Positions 1-10,980 of a DNA stretch of 64,000 bases are shown one piece after another. The notes under the pieces are model-generated. The model ran no database searches and was not told the origin of the DNA. It saw only the letters and a program-made list of their open reading frames with translations. Position 1 is the first letter of the stretch, and each line of letters opens with the position of its first letter. Source of the stretch: Budorcas taxicolor (Eukaryota > Chordata > Mammalia > Artiodactyla > Bovidae); NCBI RefSeq assembly GCF_023091745.1, contig NC_068930.1, forward strand, positions 13,166,262-13,230,261, read 5' to 3'. The position numbers and the translations under genes were made by a program.

Positions 1-169
1 TTATGTTCCAATAAAACTTAATTTATGGACAGGGAGACTTGAGTTTCAGATAATTTTCATGTATCATGACATATTAGTCTTCTTTTGATTTTGTTAACCA
101 CCTGAAAATTTGAAATCTACTCTCAGCTCATGATCCATAAAAAATCAAAGCATAGTTTTCCAACCCCTG
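1..169 (-). mobile_element. hAT-type DNA transposon end (fragment)
   Basis: The stretch ends in a motif that reads, on the other strand, CAGGGGTTGGAAAAC, which matches the terminal inverted repeat style of mammalian hAT/Charlie elements. The interior contains the usual AT-rich motif around 'caataaaactt'. The other end lies outside the window, so the family and the 8-bp duplication cannot be confirmed. Confidence 0.4.
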
Positions 170-339
170 ATAAAAAAGAGTGTTAAATTGAAGAAAGAAG
201 AGTGGTTATTCTGTATAGGGCTAGTGGGCCACATGAAAAAAGGAGGCACATTTGACCTAGAAAACTAAAGATCTTTCTAATGAGTAGTGCTGAAACAAAG
301 TGTGTTCTTCCCCTGACCCAACTGCTACCATAGGGTTAA

Positions 340-575
340 AGGGACGGGTCTCAGAGCTTGCCTCCCCAGCTCCTAGCTAGCTATGGGATTCCATGTAAGC
401 TATTTAACCCTTTCACTTTTCTATTGACTCAATGGATAAAATTAGAGGCATTCTAAGGATTCAATAAGTTAGTGCTAAGAAGAGTGCTGATTTACAGTCA
501 GTGTTCAATATATATGCTCAGTGTCTAGCAACATGGAAAGTGTGGAATAAGTGCTTTCGCTATTATCATTATGGT
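340..575 (+). repeat. MIR SINE, diverged
   Basis: The order of motifs follows MIR: 'gctagctatggga', then an equivalent of 'taacccttt', then 'tcaatggataaaa', 'aaggattcaataagtta' and a 'cagtgttcaatatat' tail. It is old and diverged, and its ends are approximate. Confidence 0.55.
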
Positions 576-1336
576 TATCATTGTGTTATTGCTATCATCC
601 CAGAGAAGCTACATATGCATGCGGGTGAGTTTCGTTGAGGGATTCCGACTTTTCATGGTAGACTGAACTAATAGATGCTTAGATGTTTCCCTGTTCCAAC
701 AATCAGTGTTCTCTCTTCAGTTTATTGCCTGAGGCTTCAAATGTGAGATTCGACTGCTGTTGAAATCTGAGAAGAAACAGCACAATATTTTAATCATTAA
801 TGTCAGCCAGCCTATACTCATAAAAGTAAAAGGGTGTTTTCTTTCTACCTGATCTCTCTTGATCTTGGATCTGGGGTCTACCTCCAAGGACACGTTACTA
901 ACGATAACTTGTGTAAGTGCTGAGTGGGAGTCAGGTTGCTTTAATTTGTTCCCCGTGTGAGAAAGAGAGAAGAGGAAAGATCTTTGCTTTGCCTTGGGAA
1001 ATGGGTCACACCAAAAGCATTAAGCAAGGACGTGATTCTTCCTGTGAGCTGTGATTATCTATCAGGTGATGCTGAATAGCAGGATGGCTGGGAGAGTGTT
1101 TTATGACTGGATCTCGGTGTTATGGGATGCTCTGTGACTGTGCCCCAAGCCCGTCGTGACTGCTGCTGCCTGCAGAGGAAAGAGGCATGAAGGTAGATCT
1201 CCACGTTCACCTCCTCATCCCTCGGGTCTAACTCTTGTCCTATACTGTCATCTCTGACATTTGTTTTCAAGCCTGTTTATCTTGAGAGACGTCGCTTACT
1301 TCATTTTATTCTCTGCTAGTGGGCTAGAAATGATGT
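576..1336. other. Unassigned unique sequence
   Basis: No repeat family, convincing exon or RNA gene was recognised. The open frames here are short and have no recognisable motif. Confidence 0.4.
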
Positions 1337-1347
1337 CTTGGAGTGCT

Positions 1348-1620
1348 GCTGCTGCTGCTAAGTCGCTTCAGTCATGTCTGACTCTGTGCGACCCCATAGA
1401 CGGCAGCCCACCAGGCTCCCCCGTCCCTGGGATTCTCCAGGCAAGAACACTGGAGTGGGTTGCCATTTCCTTCTCCAATGCAGGAAAGTGAAAAGTGAAA
1501 GTGAAGGCGCTCAGTCGTGTCCGACTCTTAGCAACCCCACGGACTGCAGCCTACCAGGCTCCTCCATCCATGGGATTGTCCAGGCAAGAGTACTGGAGTG
1601 GGGTGCCATTGCCTTCTCCG
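1348..1620 (-). mobile_element. BovA2 SINE (dimeric), full, with TSD
   Basis: Two BovA monomers are joined by the 'gaaagtgaaaagtgaaagtgaag' type linker, and the (GCT)n at 1345-1359 is the AGC tail read from the other strand. The 11-bp sequence cttggagtgct flanks it perfectly at 1337-1347 and 1621-1631. This is a clean insertion, probably mobilised by BovB, whose 3' end it shares. Confidence 0.95.
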
Positions 1621-1807
1621 CTTGGAGTGCTGAGCACAGTGTAAAGACACAGAAGAAGTACTAGAAGAGAACTCGGGCACCGTTTATGGCAACGTCTTCA
1701 ATTTCCAGGTGGGGAAGCCAAGGTCCAGATAACATGGAACCTCAGGGTATCCTTATGGCTTCCACTCTGGTTCTCTTTTAATTTCACCATGTTAATCTTT
1801 GCCAGTG

Positions 1808-2016
1808 GAGTTTCCTGGTACCTCAGCAGAAAGAATCTGCCTGCAGTGCAGGAGACCTGGATTCAGTTCCTGAGTTGGGAACATCCCCTGAAGGAGGAAA
1901 CGGTGACTGACTCCAGTATACTTGCCTGGACAATCCCATGGACAGAGGAGCCTAACGGGCTACAGTCCATGGGGTCACAGAAGAGTTGGATGCAACTGAG
2001 CAACTAAGCAACAACC
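1808..2016 (+). mobile_element. Bov-tA SINE, with TSD
   Basis: A tRNA-Glu-like head ('aaagaatctgcctgcagtgcagg') is followed by a BovA body ('ccatggacagaggagcct') and an AAC-rich end. Flanks atctttgccagtg (1795-1807) and atctttgccaagtg (2017-2030) are target duplications differing by one base insertion. Confidence 0.9.
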
Positions 2017-2195
2017 ATCTTTGCCAAGTGAGCAGGATCGGATACAGAAACGCTTTAGGTCACGGCAGGGGCTGGACAGCGGGGCCAGAAGGACATGAGC
2101 ACCACATTTGTGCCCTAAGTGAAGAGTGTGGACTTTGTTTCCCTTTATAACTGGAATAGTATTCTCAGTTCTCTTGAACATTTGCAGGTAACATG

Positions 2196-2411
2196 TTGTT
2201 GTTGTTTAGTTGCTAAGCCATGTCTGACTCTTTGCAACCCCGTGGACTAAAATAGTCTGCCAGGCTCATCTGTCCGTGTGATTTCCCAGGCGAGAATACT
2301 GGAGTGGGTAGCCATTTCCTTCCCCAGGGGTCTTTGTGACCCAGGAATTGAACTTATGTCTTCTGCATTGCCAGGCAGGTTCTTTACCACTGAGCCACCA
2401 GGGAAGCCCAC
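2196..2411 (-). mobile_element. Bov-tA SINE, with TSD
   Basis: It is a full element read backwards: (TTG)n tail, BovA body, and a tRNA head ending 'gagccaccagggaagccc'. The flanks aggtaacatg (2186-2195) and agataacatg (2412-2421) form a 10-bp duplication with one mismatch. Confidence 0.92.
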
Positions 2412-2421
2412 AGATAACATG

Positions 2422-5400
2422 AATGACTATTAAACATTGAAATTGAAATTATTCTTTAAACTTTATTTTGGGGGTGTCTTTGTTGTTCCATATACTAGAA
2501 TCTCAAAATGTGGCATTGATCTCAGCCTTCCTGTAATTCCAAAAAGTCTTATGATGAGAAAGTGAAACCACAGTATTTAAGTGGATCATGGCACGGGAAG
2601 AGACGGTTATGGAAAGAGCTGGTTGAGGCACAGAGCAATATCAAAGCAGACCTCACTGATGTTAGATGAGGTGCTTAAGAAGATGTCAGCATGGAAGAGA
2701 AGGAAGAAAACAGAGAGGAAGCAATGCCAGCTAGTAGGAAAGAGGGAAGGCAGTGGGCCACGGCAGTTTCCAAGAAGTTGAGGTAGAGGGGCCATGTAGA
2801 AGCTTCTGGCCTTTTAGGAACAATAGGAATGGGGGTATCTCCCTTACCTGCCTTACTTCCACATCACTTAAAAAAAACGTTCAGTCATCTAATGTGTTTT
2901 TTGGAAGCATGCAAGGATTTGAATGGACTCATTATTTTCCACCTTGACCTAAGATGGTTTACAGAGCAGTAAGTTCCAAGGTTGCGCATAAGCAATGTCA
3001 TGAGAGTTATTAATTTTAGGAGTAGAGATTATTGCTTCCTGACTGACTTTCTGAGCTGTTAGGATTTGGTAACTATTGTGTGGGATGCAAATGGATTCTG
3101 TTTTTATAGTATAATGGAAACTAATGCACTGACACGAACTAAGTTGATAATTGACCCAAATTCCTTTTTTTAAAAAATGTATCTACAGAATTGGAAAACT
3201 AACTTAACCTCCTCCTTGCATAAGATATTTATGCTAGTATCTTACTCACTCATTTTAAAATACCTATGCTAATGACTTATTCATTTAAAAAAAATCCCTG
3301 TTTGAAGAGAGTAAATAATGCTGCTGCAAACACAAGTTGAAGGTCGAAAATTTGTTTATCACAGTAGAGGCTCCGAGTTCACACATGTCCATTAAAGGTA
3401 TTCAGTACAGGTCACAGTGGGTCAGCAAGGGACAGTCAATTAGACGTCTGTTTTCCCTTTCAAAGTCCTGTCTGTTTCTTTCACCCTCTTCAAAATACCC
3501 CTAAGGAGACATATATATCCTGAGGTCAAAGTAAAACAAAAAATAAAAAGAAAGTAAAAGAAAGAGAAGAAGAAGAAGAAAGGGTTATAACAATGAGATT
3601 TTTAAATTATCTGACAATCATGTGTATTTCAAATACCCATCATTATCAAGAGAAAAATGATGACAAGTGTCTGATAAGAAGGGCTGCAAAGTAGAGTAAG
3701 ATTCCATTTTCTCAAGACTTCTGACTCCGGGAGCAAAAGTGACAGAATGAAATCATTGAGTTTCCCACCGTGGACGAGGGCTTCAAAGTTGTCGCAGAAG
3801 TGTTTGCTTAGAGTGGGGAGGATCAAAACTCTCTGGTATTTACAGCGGAAAAAACAACAACAAGCAGCCTATCTTTTAGAAAAGGAATGCATGGTTACAT
3901 GGGCTCAGCCTGTCCTTAGCAACCTGAACTCAGAGAACACATTTTTTCCTCTCTAAGAAGCAAGTGGGAACACGCAGAGTATGTGGCGTGTCATGAAAAG
4001 GGAGCAGTGAACTTTGCCCAGGTCTGCAGCCAGCACTGAAATCTGAAACTTTCGAGGTTTCGGGACTGGTGGCTTCCCACCCCCATGCCCAGCTCCCTTT
4101 GAAATCTCTGTGTAGCTCCTGCCTTTACCAAGTACCTTCATTTGGAAGAAGAGTCCCACTGTGATGAGAAAACCTGTTCTCTAAGTATTTCTGGTGTCAT
4201 ACAAAAGGAAGTCCTCCACACAAAACTAAAACATTACATCTACCTTTATAATTATTAAATTTAACCTAGTCTTATAGAGTTGGGGGACAGAAAGCTTTTT
4301 TTTTTTTTAATTCATTTTAAAACTAGCTCTCAAAAGTTTTGAGATTCCCCATGTAGAGATGACCACAGGCTGGCAAGATTTCCCTTATATTGTTGAGGGA
4401 GACAAAGGAAATCACCAGTCTCTGGATTCAGACTGCTTGCAGTCTGAATCTTTTCTCAACAGCAAGTTACATGGTAACTTGAGCTGTGTTCGTTCCTGAA
4501 ATTCTTTCACATAATTGAAGATTAATTTGATTCCCTAGATTGTTGAGGGTTGTTGACAGTGGGGAGCTGGAGTGGGTGGAAATAGATTATTCAAATCACA
4601 AAGAAGGAGGTGTGCCCTAAGTGACTGTTCCATTAGTGCTCAGAAATGTTTGCCTTCCTAAGTGTTCGTCAGACTCCGTGTGGCAGAATCGTGCCGGCAG
4701 GGAGGAGAGGGCCCTTGCCAATGTTCAGAAAGCAGGTGAACCTCAGAGAAACCGAAATATTTTGTCAAGAGAACTCTATGTATTAATGGCTCCTCCAGAA
4801 TCCATTAACGCCGACTCAAGGGCCCTGGCTTTCTCTAGTGTGTAATGTAAACAATATGAAAGTCAATAGTAGGGGACATTCCAAGATAGTATTAACACGA
4901 TTGATTTATTGATGGCTGCACAATGGGAGGTTATCTTTTGTTAACTGACTCAGTAAATAAGCTGGAAGGCGGCAGGGGACAGGGAAAAAGTAGCTGGTGG
5001 AGGTGAAGAGGAGGCACCTGGATTATGACTTGTTCAACTCCCAGCCTGTTTTGGTAAATTCCAAAGACCACTTCCGCTGCCAACTTCAAACATCATTGGA
5101 CAAAATTAATTCTGCCTGGAACTCTACATCTGTCTCCCAGGAGGGGAAGACTCAAAGGCCATGGGTTTCTATCAACCACTATATTTTTTAAACTTCTGCT
5201 TCAGGAAGGTTCAAAACCTAGTTATCGCAAGACGTTAAAGTAAGAGCAAGGGAGAGAAATAATTCGGTCAACTCAGCTTTTTTACAAATCTAGAGACAGT
5301 CCGGAAGATTTATGTACAATGTGTGTGACACTTGTAACTTCTGAGCAGTGAGTGACTGAACTACAGATAGAAAAAATAATCCATCTTTTCCTGTTTGGAA

Positions 5401-5729
5401 TCAATATGCATCACTTCTCCACAAAGGCTACTATAATTTGGTAGCTCCTCTAGGAGAAAAAATTCGACAACAATAAACCTTGTATAAATTCTGGGCAGGT
5501 CCCACTATTGTATCAACTGAAGTTACATACATAATTGAAGTTACATCTCTTGGATGGGTATGTAACATTTTTGAACTTGTTTAGATGGATATTTCTGAGA
5601 CTTTTAAACTTTCATCAGAGACAGCTTAAAAGCTAAAAAAATAAAATTCTTACTGTCTTAAGGAATATCCGTTACATTTAAGCTAGTTTTCCCTTGGTCT
5701 TCTTTAGGCTCTCTCTTTTTTTTTGATAT
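2422..5729. other. Repeat-poor unique interval
   Basis: About 3.3 kb in which I recognise no young repeat. It contains an A/G-rich patch at 3533-3585 and a T-run near 4297. Open frames are all below 80 codons, with no domain or convincing splice pattern. It could hold conserved noncoding sequence, but I cannot show it. Confidence 0.4.
3533..3585. repeat. A/G-rich low-complexity tract
   Basis: Runs of AAAG, AGAAG and (AAG)n form a purine-only strand of about 50 bases. Confidence 0.8.
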
Positions 5730-6200
5730 GGGCATTGTCTAACACCTGGCCTTTCTCTTTCCTCTGCTGGCTTGCCACCAAACCATTCCAGCTACTGGTT
5801 ATACTCACTGCAGGGGAGTCCAGAGTTCAGTTCAAGGAGGTATTGACACCTGTAGCGACCTGGTTTCTTCTCCCCCTGTGAACCTGCCCAGCTGCCCCTT
5901 CAGCATCTCCCTTCCTAACTTTTCTACCTCTGTCCCTCTTTATGCCCATCATTGTCTTTGGTCCCCAAACTTGAAGTCCATCTTATTTCTCCACTTTCCT
6001 CATTTGTCTTCAGTAAGTTCTTAAGTCCTATGATTCTGTTTCAGTTATCTGTTTCTTTTATGTAAGGTTCACATACTATCCAGGGCTGCTTCGACTAACA
6101 GACTCCACGAGGACAGGAATCTGCACCCTCTTTCCCCAATCCCTACCAAGCGTTCCAGAGTTATGGGACTTTTCTAGCTATAGGAAGGTACTCCCAAGGG
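5730..6200 (+). repeat. Probable L2 LINE 3' region
   Basis: Pyrimidine-rich text typical of the L2 3' region is followed by 'actccacgaggacaggaatctgc', which resembles the L2 end motif 'gagggcagggac'. Divergence is high, so this is a family guess. Confidence 0.35.
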
Positions 6201-6306
6201 AAAATACCTCCTTTTCATCACTTGTAAATGATTCTCTCCTCCTTCTCCTCCACCTCTCCTATGGTCTTTTCCTAACAAAGGATGAACGGGCACCATCCAG
6301 CAGATA

Positions 6307-6520
6307 CTTTTTTTTTTCTTTTTTAATTGTATCGGAGTATAGTTGATTTACAATGTGGACAGGTGTACATCAAAGTAATTCAGTTATACAAATACATACC
6401 TCTACTCTTTCTCAGATTCTTTTCCCAGATTTTTATCCCAATTACAGAATATTGAGTAGAGTTCCCATCCTCTATCATAGGTCCTTGTTGATTATTTTAT
6501 ATAGAGTAGTGTGTATATGC
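6307..6520 (-). mobile_element. L1 3' end, artiodactyl type, 5'-truncated
   Basis: It reads poly(T), then motifs equivalent to 'gtatagttgatttacaatg', 'aagtaattcagttata', 'cagattcttttccca' and 'aggtccttgttg', the 3'-terminal part of ruminant L1. It stops where a BovA2 begins. Confidence 0.85.
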
Positions 6521-6522
6521 TC

Positions 6523-6779
6523 GGAGAAGGCAATGGCACCCCACTCCAGCACTCTTGCCTGGAAAATCCCATGGATGGAGGAGCCTGGTGGGCTGCAGTC
6601 CATGGGGTCGCTAGGAGTCAGACACGACTGAGCGACTTCACTTTCATGCATTGGAGAAGGAAATGGCACCCCACTCCAGTGTTCTTGCCTGGAGAATCCC
6701 AGGGACGGGGGAGCCTGGTGGGCTGCAGCCCATGGGGTTGCTAAGAGTCAGACACGACTGAGCAACTTCACTTTCACTC
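6523..6779 (+). mobile_element. BovA2 SINE
   Basis: Two BovA monomers begin 'ggagaaggcaatggcacccc' and 'ggagaaggaaatggcacccc', joined through 'cttcactttcatgcatt'. It lacks an extended AGC tail. It abuts the L1 end, and I could not identify a clear target duplication. Confidence 0.9.
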
Positions 6780-6799
6780 ACATACTATAAATTTTGCCT

Positions 6800-6885
6800 C
6801 CCAACTGGGATAAATTGGCCCAGGGATTGGCATATGGTAAGTGTTCAGTTAATGTCTGCTGAATGAAGAAATGAATGAGTACATA
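6800..6885 (+). repeat. MIR/L2-type 3' tail
   Basis: The motif 'ggcatatggtaagtgttcag' followed by 'gctgaatgaagaaatgaatga' matches the common end of MIR and L2 elements. Confidence 0.5.
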
Positions 6886-6895
6886 TCTTTGCCTG

Positions 6896-7113
6896 CATGC
6901 TAAGTTGCTTCAGTTGTGTCCAATTCTTGGTGATACTATGGATTGCAGCCCACCAGGCTCCTCTGTCCAGGGGATTCTTCAGGCAAGAACACTGGAGTGG
7001 GTTGCTGTGCCCTCCTCCAGGAGATCTTCCTGACCCCAGTATCGAACCCACGTCTCTTTATATCTTCCGCATTGGCAGGTGGGCTCTTTACCACTAGGGC
7101 CACCTGGGAAGCC
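6896..7113 (-). mobile_element. Bov-tA SINE
   Basis: A complete element in reverse, from 'ctaagttgcttcag' through 'caggcaagaacactggagtg' to the tRNA head end 'gccacctgggaagcc'. Part of the head is altered ('tctttatatcttccgcattgg'). Confidence 0.92.
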
Positions 7114-7390
7114 TTACCACTGTATTGTTCTTCATGAAAACAATCTCTAATCACAGTATTTCAGGGCTCAGAAACTATCAGTTACTAACTGACTCTCCTT
7201 TTCTCTTCCACCAAACTCACAAATATCCTATACTCAATCCAAAATATTGCTCAAGTTCCCAGAAATGCTTCATGTCTGTCTATTGCCATATCTAACTCAT
7301 AGCTTATGTTCATTTCTTCAAGCAGAATATTTGACCATCTTTCCCAGATCAAGCTTTGCCAGGTTCTTAAAGCCCAGCTCTTAAAGCCTG

Positions 7391-7580
7391 ACTTCCCTGG
7401 TGGCTCAGATGATAAAGCATCTGCGTACAATGCGGGAGACCCGGGTTCGATCCCTGGGTCATGATCCCTTGGAGAAGGAAATGGCAACCCACTCCAGTAC
7501 TCTTGCCTGGAAAATCCCATGGAAAATCCCAGGAGTGTGGTAGGCTACAGTCCATAGAGAGACTTCACTTTCTTTCACTT
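7391..7580 (+). mobile_element. Bov-tA SINE with small internal duplication
   Basis: It starts 'acttccctggtggctcaga' and has a well-kept tRNA box B region ('gggttcgatccc'). Near the middle, 'ggaaaatccca' occurs twice in a row, and the last part of the body is missing. Confidence 0.9.
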
Positions 7581-7599
7581 TTTTAAGCCCAACTCAAAT

Positions 7600-9365
7600 G
7601 CTACTCTCTCCATGGAGCTATTTTTGGTTCCGTATGCCTCTCTCCCAGTCAAGTTGGATGTGTTCTCCTCCTTTTGGAGCATTTATTGTATTTAAATTGT
7701 ATTGTAGATATCTCTATATTCTTTCCTAGTAAGGATATTACATTATTCTTTCCTAGTGAGGAATAAATCAAAGCAAACACTTGGGAGACAGTGGTTAAAT
7801 CTTTCTATGTCTGGATTCTCAATGCCTTATAAATAGTAAGTGCGTAACATGTTATCATTGAATTGCACTGATTTTTATTTATTCCTTATTGTTGCAAGAT
7901 TTTTTTCTTTCTCTTTTGAATGTGTGTTGTTTAGTATTGTGTGTGTTTGTGTCTGTGGTTTTGTGTGTGTGTGTCTGTGGTTTCACTATTTGCTACTCCA
8001 GTTAACATCGATCATCTGGAAATACACAGCTGTTAAGCACTATTTTAAAGCAGTTTTCAAGATTAATGGAGGAATGGGGGAAAAACTTCAGTTTGGATTC
8101 GTGCAGCTCACTTTGACTTTGCTCAACTTTATGCTCTTTCCCTGCCTCCTTTAAAGTCTGGGAATATGTTACACTGAAGTTCCAGTGCGCACAGAGCTGC
8201 CTGCAATTTGAGAGGCAAACTCTAACTCTGTGGGCCACTTTTTAGAAGCCTGTGGTCATTCGGGAAACAAAGGCACTTCTGTTTCCTCTTCTCAATAACA
8301 ATTAAGACATCAGATTAATAGAATCTTTAAATTCTTGAAGGATGCTTGCAGAATAGTTTGTGTTTGCGTAAACACAAAGGAATACTTTCCAAGCCATAAA
8401 GGTCACAGGAAGAAATCAGAGAGAGACAGCTTTTGAATAGGCTATGCTGGTAGATTTTTGAGAATGGCATGTGTCCTCAGTGTGTTCTAGCTTTGGAGGT
8501 AATGGGCCTGTGGTTTACCCTGGAGAACGATTTCCTGGGCAAGGAGTTCCTAGTGTTGTGAGAGCTTGCCTTCAGGAGGAGGAGAAGAAATAGGGAGGAG
8601 GAATTGGAGGGGGAAGTCTCTCTGTTCACATATAGTGTTCACTTAATGAGTGTAATGTTGTTGCTAAGTGGGATTTAACCACAATACCTTTCCCTAACCT
8701 TGTCACCAGAATGGTAGTCGACATGCCCCTTTTTTTCAATACTGTCTGCCTGGTAACTACGCAGCAGTCTGTTCTCCTAATTTTCTAAGTGGTAATCCTA
8801 GAATTATCTTGGCTCAGAAATAAATGAAGAACTCGTGTATAGGACTCAAATTTCCCTACAGGGGTTGTAACTGAAACAGGGATTAAGTACCAGTACACAA
8901 AACCTCTCAAGCAATGGATAACACAGCAATTGCTGAACATTCGATCTAGAAGGCCCTCCGTCTTTTTCTTTTATAAAGCTTGAGATCAAGTTTGGGTAGG
9001 GAGTGAAAAAGCAAGGCAATTTAGCTCATTTAAAGGCTTGCTCATTGGGAAGGGCAGAGCTATATTTAACTCTGTGAGGTCCTTTGGGGAAGCTAAAACA
9101 ACAGGTAATCAAATGGTAAGTGTGTTTTTGCGTGTGTGAGTGTGTGTAGGGGAGCGTGCAGGAGGAGGGAAGGTTTGTAGAGATGATAACGTGGGCCACA
9201 GGAAAGAGTTTGTTCAGGAAAGAATTCATAACTATACCGAATAGCATGCAGATGAAACAGACAACTGGTTGGCCCCCTGTTGCACACTGCAAATGTTTAT
9301 CTGACTGTGATGCCCTCAAGGCCTGAATGACTCTGAAGTAGCTAATTTTTAAGCACCAGCTACCC
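7600..9365. other. Mostly unassigned sequence with GT-rich patches
   Basis: It holds a GT-rich tract at 7920-7981 and a shorter one near 9119-9150. The rest shows no recognisable repeat or gene. The open frame at 7840-8154 runs through the GT tract and is not credible as a gene. Confidence 0.4.
7920..7981. repeat. Imperfect (GT)n tract
   Basis: Alternating GT is interrupted by 'ttgtgtctgtgg' units that occur twice, so this is a degenerate microsatellite. Confidence 0.85.
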
Positions 9366-9374
9366 TTTCCCATA

Positions 9375-9450
9375 TAGTAATAATATTTATAAGCCATCTG
9401 CCATTTATTGAGTACCTATTAGGTACTAAATACAATTCTTTATTTCTAGA
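9375..9450 (-). repeat. MIR fragment
   Basis: 'taataatatttataagcc' and 'catttattgagtacctatta' match the reverse complement of the MIR 3' half. Confidence 0.5.
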
Positions 9451-9538
9451 AATGTCTTTTTGTCGCTTTTTTAAAAATAATTGAAGTAAATTTACAATGT
9501 TGTGCTGGTTTCAGGTACATAGCACAGTGATTCAATTG

Positions 9539-9539
<1 letters not shown>

Positions 9540-9579
<40 letters not shown>
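9540..9579. repeat. (TG)n microsatellite
   Basis: About twenty uninterrupted TG units lie between L1 sequence and the tail of a Bov-tA. Confidence 0.97.
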
Positions 9580-9580
<1 letters not shown>

Positions 9581-9581
<1 letters not shown>

Positions 9582-9740
9582 TGTTGTTATTTAGTTATTA
9601 AGTCATGTCCAACTCTTTGTGACCCCATGGACTGTAGCCCACCAGGCTCCTCTGTCCATGGGATTTCCCAGGCAAGAATACTAGAGTGGATTGCCATTTT
9701 CTCCTCCAGGATATCTACCATTGAGCCGGCTGGGAAGCCC
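9581..9740 (-). mobile_element. Bov-tA SINE, internally deleted
   Basis: The (TTG) tail and BovA body are intact, but most of the tRNA head is missing: 'cctccaggatatctacc' joins directly to 'attgagccggctgggaagccc'. Confidence 0.88.
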
Positions 9741-9806
9741 ATAAATATATATATATGTATATACTTATACATACATATATATATGTGTGTGTATGTATGT
9801 ATCTTT
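9741..9806. repeat. AT/GT-rich simple repeat
   Basis: Alternating ATATAT, TATGTA and GTGTGTATGTATG units, probably grown from L1 3' sequence. Confidence 0.75.
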
Positions 9807-9828
9807 CTCAGATTCTTTTCCATTATAG

Positions 9829-10026
9829 TAGTAGTAGTGTTAGTCTTTCAGTCATGTCTGACTCTTTGCGATCTCATGGACTATAGCCCACCAGGCTCCT
9901 CTGTCCATGGGATTCTTCAGGCAAGAATACTGGAATGGGTTGCCATTCCCTTCTCCAGGGGATTTTTCTGACCTGGGTTTTGAACCCAGGTCTCCTGCAT
10001 TGCAGGCAGATTCTTTACCATCTGAG
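9829..10026 (-). mobile_element. Bov-tA SINE nested in L1, with TSD
   Basis: The perfect 9-bp duplication ccattatag (9820-9828 and 10027-10035) is L1 target sequence, which proves insertion into the L1. The tRNA head is well kept ('gaacccaggtctcctgcattg'). Confidence 0.95.
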
Positions 10027-10346
10027 CCATTATAGATACTGAAGATAGTTCCCAGTGCTATACAGTAGGTCCTTGTTTTTACCTACATTATATATAGTGC
10101 TTAGTATATGTTAAGCACATACTCCTAATTTATCCCTCCCCCTCCCTTTCCTTTTTGATAATCAAGTCTGTGAGTCTATTTCTGTTTTGTAAATAAGTTC
10201 ATTTGTATCTTTTTTCTTTAAGTGATATTGAGTGGTATTTGTCTTTGCTTTGTCTGGCTTACTGTACTACTTAGTATGATAATCTCTAGGTCCGTTCATA
10301 TTGTTACAAATGGCATTATTTCATTGCTTTTTATGATTGAGTAATA

Positions 10347-10348
<2 letters not shown>

Positions 10349-10387
<39 letters not shown>
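10349..10387. repeat. (TA)n microsatellite
   Basis: Close to twenty TA units sit inside the L1 fragment at the place where related copies read 'attccattgtatatat'. Confidence 0.97.
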
Positions 10388-10389
<2 letters not shown>

Positions 10390-10640
10390 ATCACAGCTTC
10401 TTTGTCCATTCATCTCCCCACAGACAATTAGGTTCTCCCATGTCTTGTCTACTGTAAACAGTACTGCTGTGAACCTTGGGATACAAGTATCTTTCATCAT
10501 CAGAGTTTTTTTTCCTTTTCCAAATATATACCCAACAGTGGGAATGGTGGATCATATGGTAACTCTATTTTTAGTTTTTTTTAAGGAACCTCCATACTGT
10601 TCTCTATAGTTGCTACATCAATTTACATTTATGTGATTTT

Positions 10641-10775
10641 GACAACTGCCTTCTGAGAAGCACATAATGGGAGTGTTTTGCCCCAAATCATATAACTGCC
10701 ATGTGGTTGAGGTAGATTTGGATCCAGTTCTGTTTCTGACTCTGCTTTGTGATCCTCTATAATTCCCTGCTGTAC
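10641..10775 (-). repeat. MIR fragment
   Basis: 'gccccaaatcatataactgcc', 'tggttgaggtagatttggatcc' and 'agttctgtttctgactctg' follow the MIR reverse complement in order. Confidence 0.6.
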
Positions 10776-10980
10776 TGGCATTTCATGGCTTTAAATTCGT
10801 ATATGAGAGCACTTTGACCTTCTTAGAGAAGAGCATTGGAATGTGTGCACTTTTACAAGGATATAAAATTAAATCTAAATCCATATTCTAAGTGTTGTGG
10901 TATCCTTAAAAAAGGAGTAATGAGTGACTCACTTATACTTTAATTTACATTCATATCTTCTAGAACTGTAAACTGAACTC

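Larger units (their letters stand above)
9465..10640 (-). mobile_element. L1 3' end, artiodactyl type, interrupted
   Basis: L1 text runs from 'aattgaagtaaatttacaatg' to 'aaggaacctccatactgttc', including 'cagtgctatacagtaggtcc' and 'tatgataatctctagg'. It is split by a GT tract, two Bov-tA copies and a TA tract, all of which arose later. Confidence 0.88.

Noticed and set aside
1261..1664. Overlapping open frames giving Pro/Arg-rich peptides
   Set aside because: They lie within a BovA2 SINE; the same peptide (for example SDSVRPHRRQPTRLPRPWD) recurs in every BovA2 copy.
9540..9971. 143-codon open frame starting MCVCVCVC
   Set aside because: It is a GT microsatellite read as Cys-Val followed by Bov-tA sequence, not a gene.
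10337..10609. Open frame across the TA repeat
   Set aside because: The frame is formed by (TA)n read as Ile-Tyr plus L1 3' UTR.
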